This document shows positions 1 to 9,833 of a stretch of 56,940 bases of DNA, one piece after another. The stretch spans positions 88,116 through 145,055 of the forward strand of contig JAQUWY010000001.1 in NCBI GenBank assembly GCA_028692655.1, given 5' to 3'. Source of the stretch: Candidatus Omnitrophota bacterium (GTDB taxonomy: Bacteria > Omnitrophota > Gorgyraeia > Duberdicusellales > 4484-171). Numbering within the stretch: position 1 is the first letter of the stretch; the number at the start of each line of letters is the position of its first letter. The translations under genes were made by a program, and so were the position numbers. Under the pieces are notes generated by a model, which saw only the letters and a list, made by a program, of their open reading frames with translations, was not told the origin of the DNA and ran no database searches.

Positions 1-81
1 TTGGAGATTTTACTGATAGCTAAAAATACAAAGTTTGTGATATACCGTAATTTAAGGTTAAGAGTCGAAGTTTTGCAGATG

Positions 82-109
82 TTGAGTTTAGCTTATTCTA
101 TGTTATAAT
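82..109 (+). promoter_or_regulatory. Predicted sigma70-type promoter
   Basis: A TTGAGT box (82-87) and a TATAAT box (104-109) lie 16 bases apart. Transcription would start near 116, giving a leader of about 80 bases before the methyltransferase gene at 195. Seen by eye only; AT-rich sequence can give such boxes by chance. Confidence 0.4.
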
Positions 110-194
110 AAAAAATTCCATAACAGATATTCGGAATTTCCAGCAGTGATAAAAAGCTTACAGGAATAAAGCTGCTTATAAACTAGGGGTAAAA

Positions 195-863
195 ATGAGC
201 ATTAAAAATAGATTGAAGCGCTGGGGGAAACTGCGGTTTTTTATTTTTTACCCATTTGGCCTTTTTATACTTTTTTCAGCTACTCCTGATGACCGTTCCA
301 TAATGGCCGGAATATGGTTTATTATTGCCGGCCTGCTTATAAGGCTTTGGGCGAATGGTTATGCCATAAAGCTCGATAAGCTTACTACTTGCGGTCCATA
401 TGCTTACCTGCGCCATCCGTTGTATTTTGGGACGATGCTGTTGGCTTTAGGGTTTATGATTATGCTGAAAATATATTATATAGGCGCATTCTTTTTAATT
501 TTGTTGAGCCTGATATATTACCGGACGATCAAAAAAGAAGAGGCCATGCTCAAAGATAAATTCGAACAAGTTTATCTTGATTATAAAAAAAGCGTTCCTG
601 CTATGATTCCTAAAATTTTTCCTTACAAGAAAGGAGAGAAATGGCCGTTCAGCTTTAGGCGCCTGATTAGAAGCCAGGAATATAAACTGTTTTTATGGAT
701 GATAGTTGTGGTTATAGTTTTTCATCTCAAAGAAGAGCTTTTGGCTGAACGGGAAACTTTAGACTTTAAAAATTGGTTTTTGCTTGGAATTGCCATGCTG
801 TTTATCTTGATAGACTTAGGGGGAGAATTTATCAAGCACAGGGCAAGAAAAGCAGCCGCTTAA
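195..863 (+). CDS. ICMT/PEMT-type membrane methyltransferase
   Basis: This 222-residue integral membrane protein resembles the isoprenylcysteine carboxyl methyltransferase / phospholipid methyltransferase family, which uses S-adenosylmethionine. The family signature GPYAYLRHPLYFG is seen near residues 67-79, followed by a conserved Glu and the YLDYKKSVPAMIP stretch that ends the catalytic core. Two N-terminal hydrophobic segments precede the core, and two more at about residues 160-180 and 190-215 extend it beyond the usual length. The real substrate in bacteria is generally unknown; a lipid or isoprenoid is possible. It starts at ATG 195 after a weak purine stretch (AGGGG). It stands alone, 248 bases ahead of the histidine kinase. 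Confidence 0.7.
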   Translation: MSIKNRLKRWGKLRFFIFYPFGLFILFSATPDDRSIMAGIWFIIAGLLIRLWANGYAIKLDKLTTCGPYAYLRHPLYFGTMLLALGFMIMLKIYYIGAFFLILLSLIYYRTIKKEEAMLKDKFEQVYLDYKKSVPAMIPKIFPYKKGEKWPFSFRRLIRSQEYKLFLWMIVVVIVFHLKEELLAERETLDFKNWFLLGIAMLFILIDLGGEFIKHRARKAAA

Positions 864-1111
864 ACGGAGTGTTTAATCCGCAGCCATCTAAAAATGTTTT
901 TTGCTTAAGTTTTCCAAGCTCTCTTGCAGACATTTTTTCCAGCCGAAGTTGCCCAATCTTAGAAGCTTTTTAATATCCGCTTGTATTTTCTACTCCGGAT
1001 GATAGACTAATACTGTAAAAAGATATTGTTTTTGTTGCCAGTTCAGTTTCAGGCCGAAATTTTCTAATTTAATATACCACACCTTTTGTATTCAAATTTT
1101 TAAATACTCCG

Positions 1112-4100
1112 ATGACAAAAAAAACTAAGTACAAAACCAGCATAAGGAAAAAAATAGCGTTGATTATTTTTTTCTCCGCCTTTACGGTTATTTCAATTAT
1201 TATGATTCTGGGCTATTTCTGGTCGGCAGACTTATTGCGCAGAACAATAGGCCAAAACTATCTCGAAATGGCCCAGCTCCTCAGTGCCGCCACGAGTAGA
1301 ATCATTAATGAAGAAATATCTGACTTACGAGTATACATGTCTCATGAGGAACGTATAAACAAGGCTCAAAATTCCAACTTGCAATATGCTGGTATGAGCG
1401 GGGAAGAACTAAAGGCTTATTTTGAAACGAAAGACCGCCAATGGATGGCGGAGGGTTCAAACAATGAACTTGTACAGGAAATTTTAGATAACTCTGTCAG
1501 CAAAAGACTGATTTCTATTAAAGATAACGATGAAGGGCTGGCTGAAGTAATGATAACTGATGCTTTTGGAGCTCTGGTGGCGGCTTCAGGCAAAACCTCA
1601 GATTTTTACCAGGCAGATGAGAAGTGGTGGCAAGTGGCTTACAGCGATGGTAAAGGAGGCGTTTCTATTGAGGATGTTGAATTTGATGAGTCCAGCCGTT
1701 CTTTGAGTGTATCCCTGGCAATACCGGTAAAGAACGTTTCCGGTGAGGTGGTGGGAACTTGTAAAGCCGTTTTAGATATAAACAGATTATTCTCAGCCTT
1801 GGAAGATTTTAAATTTGGTAAAACCGGCCATGTTATTCTGGTTGATTATTTCGGCAATATTATGTTTCATCACGAGCTTAAATCTATAGGTAAAGAATTA
1901 ATTAATGCCAGAGATTTGAAAACTTTGTTAGAGAATCAAGACAATTATGCGGTAGTAGATAATACTAGAATCCATAAGAATAAAGGGCTGATTGCTTGGT
2001 CACTGGTCGAACAGCCTGATTTGTTCAAAGGGGGATCACCGTGGATTATATTTGTTTATCAGGATTATGGTGAAGTATTTGCTCCTCTGTGGTCATTAGA
2101 GGTCCAAACTTTAGTGATTTTCTTTATTTCACTGGTGGCTTTATCTGCTTTAGGATTTTTTGTCAGTAGCCTGTTTGTTAAACCGATAAAAAAACTCGAG
2201 GAAGCTACAGCAAGGATATCTTCCGGTGACCTTGACTACAAAGTTAGTATTAATACCGATGATGAAATGGAGCGGCTGGCTGATGCCTTTAACGAAATGT
2301 CCGCAAATTTAAAAACCAATACTACTTCTATTAAAAACTTGAATAAGGAGATCATCGAACGCCAAAAAGCCGAAGAAGAGATAAAAAAGGTTTTAAAAAC
2401 TACCCGTGGTATTCTTGCAAAAGCACCTTTCGGTATATATGTGGTCAATGAAAAAGGCGGCATAGACTATGCTAATCCGGCTATGCTCAGTATAAGCGGA
2501 GATACAAATGAGCAATTCTATTCCTTGAATGTTTTTGAATTGCCTCCCTATAAAGAATTGGGCTTGGTGGAAAAAATCAAAAGAACTCTAAAAGAAGAAA
2601 GTTTTTCTTTAAAGGCGGTTAAATATACTTCTTATGTTGGCAAGAAATCCAGCATCAGAAATATCACTGGTATTCCTTACCAGGAAGAAGGCAAAAAGAA
2701 GGCTTTGATTTTCGTCGAAGATGTCACAGAAAGAGAAATTATTGCCGGCAAGCTAAGAAAGAGAGAAGAGTTATACAGGCTTCTTGTGCAAACGATACCC
2801 GATATAATATATGAATTTGATTCTCAAGGCAATTTTATTTTTGTAAGTGATGCTGTAAAAGAGTTAGGATATGAACCGGCAGAACTTGTTGGGAAGAATT
2901 TTAAGACCTTTATTCACCCGAGTGATTATGAAGCCATAGACAGAGAAATTACTCCTCCGCAAGATTTTGGTGAGGTTTCCGGGAAAAGGCAAACCCCAAT
3001 TGATAAAGAGCTTGGGATTGAAATAAAAGCAACCCGCGGACTTGAAGTAAAAATTATACCAAGAGATAATAAGGAATTTTTCGAAAGCTTATATTACGCC
3101 GAAATAAATGCTTCCGGAGAATGGGAGAAGCCCCTTAATGGACAGGGATGGAAGTTTTTAGGAAGTATCGGTGTTGCACGCAATATTGGCAAGCGTAAAA
3201 AGGTTGAAGAAAAACTACGCCAGGCAGCGCTTGAGTGGGAAAGGACATTCGAATCGATATCTGATTTTGTATTTATCCAGAATAAAGACTTTACGATTAT
3301 CAAAGCTAATAAGGCTTTCATTGAAGCTATGGGAGGTGAACCTGAGGCAGTTATTGGGAAGAAATGTTATCAAGTTCTGCATAAATCGCATGCTCCTTGG
3401 CCAGGATGTCCTTTTGAGAAAACACTTACTGACAATAAGCCGCATACCGAAGAAATTGACGACCCACACATAGGCTTACCCTTGCTTGTAACTACTTCTC
3501 CGATTTTTGATGATAGTGGAATACTTATCGGCAATGTCCATATAGCTAAAGACATAACCGAAAGCAAAAAAGCCAAGGAAGGGCTATTGCGGGCCAATGA
3601 GGAGCTCAGGAGGCTAGATAAGTTAAAATCAGAGTTTGTTTCAGTAGTTTCGCACGAACTGCGCACGCCCCTTTCTATTACCAAAGAAGGAATAAGCCTG
3701 GTTTTGGATAAAGTGGTTGGCCCGCTCAAAGAGAAACAAGAGAAAATTTTAGGTACCGCCAGAGACAATATTGACAGGTTGGCAAGGATAATAAATAATT
3801 TGCTTGATGTTTCAAAAATTGAAGAAGGCAGAGTAGAGCTCAAAAAAGAAATGGTCGATCTTAACGTTTTAATTAAGGAAGTCATTGCTTCTTTCTTACC
3901 GGCAGCCAAAGATAAAAAAATACAGCTTAAGCAGGATTTATCCGCAGGTGCGGTAAGCGTTTATGTGGACAAAGATGCGATTGTGAGAGTTTTTACTAAT
4001 TTAATTGGCAATGCTTTTAAATTTACCGATAAAGGTTTCATAAAGGTGACAGCTGCTTTCAAGGGAGATGAAGTTGAATGCGCGGTGAGCGATAGTGGCA

Positions 4101-4330
4101 GAGGTATTCCACCGGAAGACATAAAGACAGTGTTTGATAAGTTCAAGCAAATTAGAAGGGCTGTTGGACCGGGAGAAAAAGGTACTGGTTTAGGGTTGGC
4201 AATAGCCAAAGGTATTGTAGAGATGCATGGAGGCAGTATTTGGGCCGAAAGTCCTTATCAAGATAAGGATATAACCATTCAGGGGGCAAGATTTATATTC
4301 ACTTTACCTGCAGGTAATGATAAAGTTTAG
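1112..4330 (+). CDS. Cache/HAMP/PAS multi-sensor histidine kinase
   Basis: This 1072-residue membrane sensor kinase has a TM helix (about 13-35), a periplasmic double-Cache-like region (about 36-330, with the typical DEKWWQVAY and IPVKNVSGEVVG stretches), a second TM (about 330-357) and a HAMP domain (about 352-405). Three PAS domains follow (about 430-545, 550-700, 705-830). The HisKA domain has the phospho-acceptor His848 in SHELRTPLS, and the HATPase domain has the N-box Asn967 plus the G-boxes DSGRGIP and GTGLGLAIAKG. All catalytic motifs are intact. The third PAS holds two Cys in KKCYQVLH and PGCPF, a pattern seen in PAS domains thought to bind a cofactor. The gene is followed 18 bases on by a lone receiver, its likely partner. 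Being upstream of the polysaccharide genes suggests that it controls them (inference). Confidence 0.92.
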   Translation: MTKKTKYKTSIRKKIALIIFFSAFTVISIIMILGYFWSADLLRRTIGQNYLEMAQLLSAATSRIINEEISDLRVYMSHEERINKAQNSNLQYAGMSGEELKAYFETKDRQWMAEGSNNELVQEILDNSVSKRLISIKDNDEGLAEVMITDAFGALVAASGKTSDFYQADEKWWQVAYSDGKGGVSIEDVEFDESSRSLSVSLAIPVKNVSGEVVGTCKAVLDINRLFSALEDFKFGKTGHVILVDYFGNIMFHHELKSIGKELINARDLKTLLENQDNYAVVDNTRIHKNKGLIAWSLVEQPDLFKGGSPWIIFVYQDYGEVFAPLWSLEVQTLVIFFISLVALSALGFFVSSLFVKPIKKLEEATARISSGDLDYKVSINTDDEMERLADAFNEMSANLKTNTTSIKNLNKEIIERQKAEEEIKKVLKTTRGILAKAPFGIYVVNEKGGIDYANPAMLSISGDTNEQFYSLNVFELPPYKELGLVEKIKRTLKEESFSLKAVKYTSYVGKKSSIRNITGIPYQEEGKKKALIFVEDVTEREIIAGKLRKREELYRLLVQTIPDIIYEFDSQGNFIFVSDAVKELGYEPAELVGKNFKTFIHPSDYEAIDREITPPQDFGEVSGKRQTPIDKELGIEIKATRGLEVKIIPRDNKEFFESLYYAEINASGEWEKPLNGQGWKFLGSIGVARNIGKRKKVEEKLRQAALEWERTFESISDFVFIQNKDFTIIKANKAFIEAMGGEPEAVIGKKCYQVLHKSHAPWPGCPFEKTLTDNKPHTEEIDDPHIGLPLLVTTSPIFDDSGILIGNVHIAKDITESKKAKEGLLRANEELRRLDKLKSEFVSVVSHELRTPLSITKEGISLVLDKVVGPLKEKQEKILGTARDNIDRLARIINNLLDVSKIEEGRVELKKEMVDLNVLIKEVIASFLPAAKDKKIQLKQDLSAGAVSVYVDKDAIVRVFTNLIGNAFKFTDKGFIKVTAAFKGDEVECAVSDSGRGIPPEDIKTVFDKFKQIRRAVGPGEKGTGLGLAIAKGIVEMHGGSIWAESPYQDKDITIQGARFIFTLPAGNDKV

Positions 4331-4348
4331 GTTTTTTAAAGGGGGGGC

Positions 4349-4735
4349 ATGATGAGTAATAAAAAAATTTTAGTGGTAGATGATGAACGGGAATTTTTAG
4401 AGGTTATTAAGCTGAGGCTTGAGGCTAACAATTATGATGTCATTACGGCTTCTGACGGCAAAGAAGGGCTCCTAAAAATGCGGCAAGAGAATCCCGATGC
4501 TGTTTTGCTTGATATAATGATGCCGGGAATTAACGGATTGAAAATATTAAAAACTATTCGTAAAGAAAACAGAGATTTACCCATATTTATCTTAACAGCC
4601 TATTCCGATCAGAAGCGTTTTGATAAAGCTAAGGACCTTAAGGCTTCGGGGTTTATTGTTAAGACTGGAGACTTAAGCAAAGAAATAGAAAATATCAACA
4701 ATGTCCTAAGTATGTCCGAAAAATACCGGCCGTAA
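4349..4735 (+). CDS. Single-domain response regulator
   Basis: This is a CheY-like receiver of 128 residues with no output domain. The acidic pair Asp11/Asp12, phospho-acceptor Asp55 (LLDIMMPG) and the Thr of LTAYS are present. The conserved Lys is followed by Thr instead of the usual Pro (VKTGD), so the loop after beta-5 is atypical. A run of G ahead of two adjacent ATGs (4349, 4352) serves as ribosome binding site, so the start could be either. It lies 18 bases after the histidine kinase and is probably phosphorylated by it. Output must come through protein contact, perhaps with the polysaccharide machinery encoded just downstream. Confidence 0.9.
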   Translation: MMSNKKILVVDDEREFLEVIKLRLEANNYDVITASDGKEGLLKMRQENPDAVLLDIMMPGINGLKILKTIRKENRDLPIFILTAYSDQKRFDKAKDLKASGFIVKTGDLSKEIENINNVLSMSEKYRP

Positions 4736-4799
4736 TGTATGGCCGGTTGCAGTATATTTTACAGATTTACAGCTATTCTTGTATATAACCAGGCCAGGG

Positions 4800-5489
4800 A
4801 TGTATAAAAAGATAATTTTAAGCTTAACGGTAATTTTAATCGTAAGTGTTACTGCATATATTTTTAATTATACTCAAAAACCTTACATGCAGTTTTCGCA
4901 AGGATTAAGAAGCTACCGGGAGCATGATTATAAGAAGGCCCTTCCTTATTTCAGGTATTTTTACCAAACCAATCCCGATAACTTAGAGAATATCTTTTAT
5001 CTTCTTCAGGTATATGAGAAGTTAGATATGCAGGATGATTCTATCTTTCTGCTTGAGCATTTGCAGGCTGTAAAACCCAGGGATGTGAAATTGGCCGAAT
5101 ATTTAGGCGACATATATTATTCTATGGATGAATATGATAAGGCGGAAAAGGTTTATAGAAAGATTTTAGGAGAGAAAAGGAGTGTTGAAGTCATGAGAAA
5201 GCTGGCGCAAGTTTTAGCCTGGCAGAAAAAATACGACCAGGCGGTAATTGCTTTGGAATATGTCATTTCTCGTGACAACGGCGATGGAGAATCTCGGGAG
5301 CTTTTAGCGGATATCTATGTTTGGGTCAAAGATTATGATAAGGCGGTTGCATTATATAAAAAGCTGCTTTTAAACAAAGATGAATCTAAAGATGTTTTGT
5401 ATAAGCTAGCCCAGGCTTTACGTTTTTCCGGAAAAAATGAAGAAGCGATTGGAGTTTATAAAGAGTATCTAAATAAGGGGACAAATTGA
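4800..5489 (+). CDS. Membrane-anchored TPR protein
   Basis: This 229-residue protein begins with a signal-anchor (MYKKIILSLTVILIVSVTAY) followed by about five tetratricopeptide repeats, with phrases such as YDKAEKVYRKIL and YDKAVALYKKLL. TPR arrays are protein-docking scaffolds; here the array should face the periplasm. An in-frame TTG at 4779 would add seven residues, but ATG 4800 directly precedes the signal sequence and is preferred. Its stop overlaps the TTG start of the next TPR/barrel gene by four bases, so the two are translationally coupled and probably work as one exopolysaccharide export scaffold. Confidence 0.8.
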   Translation: MYKKIILSLTVILIVSVTAYIFNYTQKPYMQFSQGLRSYREHDYKKALPYFRYFYQTNPDNLENIFYLLQVYEKLDMQDDSIFLLEHLQAVKPRDVKLAEYLGDIYYSMDEYDKAEKVYRKILGEKRSVEVMRKLAQVLAWQKKYDQAVIALEYVISRDNGDGESRELLADIYVWVKDYDKAVALYKKLLLNKDESKDVLYKLAQALRFSGKNEEAIGVYKEYLNKGTN

Positions 5490-7726
5490 AAAAGACAATA
5501 TTTTTTACAAGTTTATTGTTTTTATTATTTGTTAAACAGGCATATTCTGAAACTGAAAATATGAGCCGCAATGATGAAGCCCGTTTTGGCTTAAGCGCGA
5601 GCCTGGTTAATGTGGGGAGATACCAGGAAGCTATCCCTATTCTGGAAGAGCTGTATTTAAGGTATCCTGAAAATAAAGATGCCAGCCTTTTACTTGCAAA
5701 AGCCAAAGGCTATAGTGGAGACATCAAAGGTTCCGCCGATATCCTAAAATCCTTATCGGCGAAATACCCCCGGGATCAGGAAGTATTGAGCGTTTATGCC
5801 AACATACTTGAGTCCAATGGAGAACTCTCCAGGGCTCGTCAGGAGTATTTGAATGCGCTTAAAAACTCTCCCGGCAATGAAGATATTTTAAGAAAGCTTG
5901 CCGATACTTCCTTGTGGCTGGGGGATTATTCCGCAGCAAAAGATTATCTGGAGGCTCTTTTTCTAAAGCACCCCGGTGATAAGCAGCTTCAGCTTCAATT
6001 GGCAGATGTTTATTTTGGTGCTAGGGACTATGATAAAGCGATAGGTTTATATGAAAGACTGCAAATAGAACCTAGAAAAAATGAGCAAAGTTATAAAAAA
6101 TTCAGTAAAGCTTACGCTTTAACCGGTAATTACGGCAAAGCGCTTGATAATTACGAGGAGTTTTTGAAAGCCTATCCGGGTGATTTGGGTACTAAAATTG
6201 ATAAAATACAGGCTTTGCGAAAGTTAGGGAAAATTGATAAAGCTCAGGTTTATTTGAATAAAATTATTCGTGAAAACTACGGAAATATTCAGGCTCTTAT
6301 TTCTTTAGCTGAGTTTTTTGCGCAAAGGCGTAATTTTGAACAGGCTGTAAAAATGTGCGGGATAATTTTATCAAAAGAACCTGATAATAAAGAGGGCTTA
6401 CTGTGGATGGCGAGAATATTAAGCTGGCAGGGCAGCGGCCGAAAGAGCCTTGAGATTTACGATAAGCTTATCGCAGCCTACCCTGACTGGGTTTTGGCGT
6501 ACCGGGAAAAGGCCAGAGTCTTGGGGTGGATGGGAGATTTTTCAAGCTCATTGGAGCAATACCAAAAAGCTATGAGTATTGATGGTGCTAACGCAGCGTT
6601 GACCGCCGAAGCTTCTGCTAAAAAGAATTTTTACCGGATTTATGATCGAGGGGCCATAAAAGAATATAACCGTTGGCTGGCGGCCGAACCGGATAATTTC
6701 GAGGCCTTATTTGATTTGGCCCAGGTCTATTCACGCCAAATGCAATGGGAGAATGCCTCGAGGATGTACAATAAAGTTTTACTTATGGCTCCCGAACATG
6801 TTTTAGCCGCTAAGGCGCTTACTAAAACAGAATTATACTCTAATGCTTGGTTTATTGACGGTGGGTTCCAATGGTATGAGGCAGACAGCTCCTCGCGGCA
6901 TAATGATGAAAGGTATTATAATGTGCAGCTATCGGCGACTACTCCGCTCAGGGAAGATGCTTATCTAACTTTTCGGGAAGATAATTTTTCTTATTTGTTT
7001 TCCGAGCCTTCTCAGGTTAACCGCCAACAGCTTTCTCTCGCGCTTGATTATTACAGGAAACCTTATTTTTGGACAAAGCTGGAGTATTCTTATAGTTTCT
7101 ATTCCGATAATTTCAAGTCCGGGCATAACGATAGGGAAGAGATAAATTTCAGCCCGGTAGATCCGCTTATTTTTACTCTATCGCATGCAAGAGAAGACGT
7201 TATGGATAACGGCCAGACTTTGAAAAATAATTTAAAAAGAGATAACTATGGCTTTGCCGGGCTCTTAAATATTAACCGCAGACTGGCTTTTTCAGCAGCC
7301 TATATTTACTCAGATTACAATGACGGTAACCGAAAAAAAACTTTTGATTTAAGAGGTGACTATTTCTTTTCTTACGACCCGCATTCTTTTAAGATATTCT
7401 ATGAATATCAGGCGTATGGATTCGATAAGCCCAGTGATTACTATTTTGCTCCTTCAAGTTTCCATTTTGATGCTTTTGGATTGGAGTGGAGGCATTTTTT
7501 AAATAAAGAAGAGCTTTTTTGGGGTATGAATAATTTCTATTATACCTTAAGGTATATGATTAATTTTGATTCAGGTGACCAGACCGGACATACTTTATAT
7601 GCTGATATACACCGGGACTGGAACGATAAGTTTAGCACGCACCTTGAGCTGTATAAAAAGATTTACGAACACAGGGAAACTTACAGTGAAGACAGGGTTA
7701 CACTGTCTTTCAGGCGCTATTTTTAG
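5486..7726 (+). CDS. TPR plus outer-membrane beta-barrel protein (BcsC/YaiO-like layout)
   Basis: This 746-residue protein starts with a cleavable-looking signal peptide (MKKTIFFTSLLFLLFVKQAYS), then about 12 TPR units to residue 440, then a C-terminal region rich in alternating aromatic residues. It ends in Phe (LSFRRYF), as outer-membrane barrels do. This is the architecture of BcsC and PgaA, which guide a polysaccharide through the periplasm and out; the barrel segment also recalls YaiO. The start is TTG 5486, supported by AAGGGG at 5475-5480 and a 4-base overlap with the previous stop. A glycosyltransferase gene follows 32 bases later, which supports a role as export pore. Direct homology to BcsC cannot be proven from sequence reading alone. 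Confidence 0.8.
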   Translation: MKKTIFFTSLLFLLFVKQAYSETENMSRNDEARFGLSASLVNVGRYQEAIPILEELYLRYPENKDASLLLAKAKGYSGDIKGSADILKSLSAKYPRDQEVLSVYANILESNGELSRARQEYLNALKNSPGNEDILRKLADTSLWLGDYSAAKDYLEALFLKHPGDKQLQLQLADVYFGARDYDKAIGLYERLQIEPRKNEQSYKKFSKAYALTGNYGKALDNYEEFLKAYPGDLGTKIDKIQALRKLGKIDKAQVYLNKIIRENYGNIQALISLAEFFAQRRNFEQAVKMCGIILSKEPDNKEGLLWMARILSWQGSGRKSLEIYDKLIAAYPDWVLAYREKARVLGWMGDFSSSLEQYQKAMSIDGANAALTAEASAKKNFYRIYDRGAIKEYNRWLAAEPDNFEALFDLAQVYSRQMQWENASRMYNKVLLMAPEHVLAAKALTKTELYSNAWFIDGGFQWYEADSSSRHNDERYYNVQLSATTPLREDAYLTFREDNFSYLFSEPSQVNRQQLSLALDYYRKPYFWTKLEYSYSFYSDNFKSGHNDREEINFSPVDPLIFTLSHAREDVMDNGQTLKNNLKRDNYGFAGLLNINRRLAFSAAYIYSDYNDGNRKKTFDLRGDYFFSYDPHSFKIFYEYQAYGFDKPSDYYFAPSSFHFDAFGLEWRHFLNKEELFWGMNNFYYTLRYMINFDSGDQTGHTLYADIHRDWNDKFSTHLELYKKIYEHRETYSEDRVTLSFRRYF

Positions 7727-7758
7727 ACTTAACAAATCTGTTCCGGGGACGCAAATTT

Positions 7759-9597
7759 ATGATTGAATTGATAAAGAAAAAAGCAGGCCTTTTTAAAGGG
7801 TTATTAATTTTTTTATTTATTTCCATACTGGTGTATTCTTTGACCAGGGCTGTTTTTATATACTATGCTGATTATGTTCCTTTAGAGAAAATTCTAGCGG
7901 TTATCTTTTTTTTAGCTGAATCTTTTGTTATGCTGCACGCCTTTGGTTATTTTTTAAGTATCTATAACCTTAGCAGAAAGAAGAAAGAGCTGGCGCAGCC
8001 GCCGGAGCTTAAAGGTTTCCCGCCGGTAGCCATACTTATACCGGCCAGGCATGAGCCAAAAAAAGTATTAGAGGAAACTCTGGCTACAGTTTATAATCTT
8101 AATTATCCGAATAAGACCATATATCTTTTAGATGATTCTACGCAAGAGAAATACCGTCAGGAGGCAGAAGCCCTGGTTTCTGCCTATGGTGCTAAGCTCT
8201 TTAGGCGAAGCCAGCGTCATGGCGCCAAGGCAGGTATTATCAACGATTGCCTGAAGACGCTGGATGATATTTATGTCGCCATATTTGACGCTGACCAAAA
8301 TCCTTTGCCGGATTTTTTAACACGATTAGTGCCATTTCTAGAAAGTGATCCAAAACTTGCCTTTATACAAACCCCGCAGTTTTATAGCAATCTTGAATCT
8401 AGCAAGATAGCCTTCGGTTCTAATATGCAGCAGTCTGTATTTTACGAGTATGTTTGTGAAGGAAAAAGCAGCAACCAATCTATGATTTGCTGTGGGACCA
8501 ATGTTGTCTTAAGAAGGCAGGCCTTGGTTGATGTAGGAGGATTCGATGAGGCTACAGTTACCGAAGATTTTGCTACCTCTTTTCGCATGCACCTTAAAGG
8601 GTGGAAGTCTCTTTACTATAATCATGTGCATACTTTTGGCATGGGCCCTGAGAATCTCGGAGAGTATTTTAAACAACAGAACCGGTGGGCGCTTGGTAAT
8701 GTCGGTGTTCTAAGGTTAATCGTAAAACAGTTCTTTCGGCATCCTTTGAGTCTTAAGCCTGCCCAATGGTTTGAATACTTTATTACCGGAAGCTACTACC
8801 TTATTGGCTGGGCGTATCTTTCTTTGGTTATTTGTCCGATTATGTATATATTTTTCAACATACCCTCTTTTTTTATGAATCCGGTCGTTTATGGCTTTAC
8901 ATTCTTCCCGTATCTTTTATTGTCTCTGGCAATCTTTTACGCAAGCATGTCCGGTCGCCATTATACTGTTTCCCAAATATTTAGAGGCCAGATGTTGGCG
9001 TTTATAAGCCTGCCAGTTTACATTAGAGCTTCTTTTTTTGGTTTTATCGGCGCTAAAGGTGTATTCCAGGTAACCGCTAAAGATGGCTCTAAAAGTATAC
9101 CCTACTATAATCTTTGGCCGCAGATTTTTCTTTGGGTAGTAGCTTTAATCGCGATTTCCTGGGGCTTACAGAAGTTTGCTTATGACTGGTCGACGGCTTC
9201 GTTTTTTAATGCCGCCTGGGTGGGATATCATTTTGCGCTTTTGTCAGGAATATTCTACTTTAATGAGCTTGATATACCACTGGCTTATCGAAAAAGGCTA
9301 TTGAAAAAAGCGGCATTTGAGTATAGAATAATAGAAGCTGGCCGGAATTTTTTAGATAAGCCTCCGGGAAAATTAAGAGTGTGTTTTTCGGTGTATTTGT
9401 CGGAAAAAATTGAGCCGGGGACTCTTCTTATGTGCAAAGCTAAGCTACCCGAAGAGACGGCAACGGCTGTATTTGACGGAGAAGTCTTGTGGCGAGGGAA
9501 AAGGAGCGTTTGGCACAGGAAATATAAAACCAGCATTTGTGTGGTTACTGTTTCAGATAAAGATAGAAAATTATTGCTAAAGGCGATACGAAAATGA
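7759..9597 (+). CDS. BcsA-like processive family 2 glycosyltransferase with degenerate PilZ-position tail
   Basis: This 612-residue inner-membrane polysaccharide synthase has two N-terminal TMs (about 17-38, 43-68) and a GT-A domain with the processive motif set: Asp125/Asp126, DAD at 177-179, TED at 268-270 and QQNRW at 306-310. Several TMs then enclose FQVTAKDG, matching the FxVTxK gating loop of cellulose synthases, and CCGTN stands where cellulose synthases have FFCGS. The last 80 or so residues sit where BcsA carries its PilZ domain, but no RxxxR or (D/N)xSxxG motif is visible, so c-di-GMP control is doubtful. No bcsB gene occurs nearby. The product is likely a beta-linked glucan or related polymer; the sugar is not determined. 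Confidence 0.85.
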   Translation: MIELIKKKAGLFKGLLIFLFISILVYSLTRAVFIYYADYVPLEKILAVIFFLAESFVMLHAFGYFLSIYNLSRKKKELAQPPELKGFPPVAILIPARHEPKKVLEETLATVYNLNYPNKTIYLLDDSTQEKYRQEAEALVSAYGAKLFRRSQRHGAKAGIINDCLKTLDDIYVAIFDADQNPLPDFLTRLVPFLESDPKLAFIQTPQFYSNLESSKIAFGSNMQQSVFYEYVCEGKSSNQSMICCGTNVVLRRQALVDVGGFDEATVTEDFATSFRMHLKGWKSLYYNHVHTFGMGPENLGEYFKQQNRWALGNVGVLRLIVKQFFRHPLSLKPAQWFEYFITGSYYLIGWAYLSLVICPIMYIFFNIPSFFMNPVVYGFTFFPYLLLSLAIFYASMSGRHYTVSQIFRGQMLAFISLPVYIRASFFGFIGAKGVFQVTAKDGSKSIPYYNLWPQIFLWVVALIAISWGLQKFAYDWSTASFFNAAWVGYHFALLSGIFYFNELDIPLAYRKRLLKKAAFEYRIIEAGRNFLDKPPGKLRVCFSVYLSEKIEPGTLLMCKAKLPEETATAVFDGEVLWRGKRSVWHRKYKTSICVVTVSDKDRKLLLKAIRK

Positions 9598-9833
9598 TAT
9601 TAAAAGAAAAGTTGTTGAACAAAATCAACATGTTGAGAGAAATAGAAAAACGTTTAGACCCTCTTTTTGGTAAATATATTTCTTCGGCATTATTCTTTAG
9701 CAAACTAAAGAGCCAGGATCGCGAAGAGGTGAAGGAATACTTTTTTGAAAGAGTTAAAGCGTGTAAAGCTCACATGGAAGTGCTTGAGAGTATAGCAAAA
9801 GAGCTGTCGGAGTCAAAAGATAATGTTTACTGA
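9594..9833 (+). CDS. Small helical protein, copy 1 of paired module, first partner
   Basis: This 79-residue, highly charged, all-helical protein has no signal peptide. It starts within the stop of the synthase gene (ATGA overlap) and overlaps the next small gene by 11 bases. It is clearly similar to the protein at 11597-11836: both share a helix containing ALFF(S), a second long helix and the C-terminal ending V-Y. In the other copy the helices carry EEEVIPIY and DDSLRH, which recall half of a ferritin/rubrerythrin-type four-helix bundle. Here the matching positions are mostly replaced (KACKAHME), so metal binding would be lost. Function unknown; an accessory or regulatory subunit of the polysaccharide synthase is a guess from context. 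Confidence 0.75.
   Translation: MILKEKLLNKINMLREIEKRLDPLFGKYISSALFFSKLKSQDREEVKEYFFERVKACKAHMEVLESIAKELSESKDNVY

Noticed and set aside
773-973. 66-codon plus-strand frame overlapping the end of the methyltransferase gene
   Set aside because: No ribosome site, and it overlaps a real gene in another frame with no recognisable product.
1086-1111. Possible leaderless promoter of the histidine kinase (TTGTAT and TAAATA)
   Set aside because: The two boxes are only 9 bases apart, which is outside the working range.
3370-3909. Long minus-strand open frame (179 codons) inside the histidine kinase
   Set aside because: It is antisense to the PAS3/HisKA region, where every kinase motif is intact; composition is Ser/Leu-rich as expected of a shadow frame and it has no start signals.
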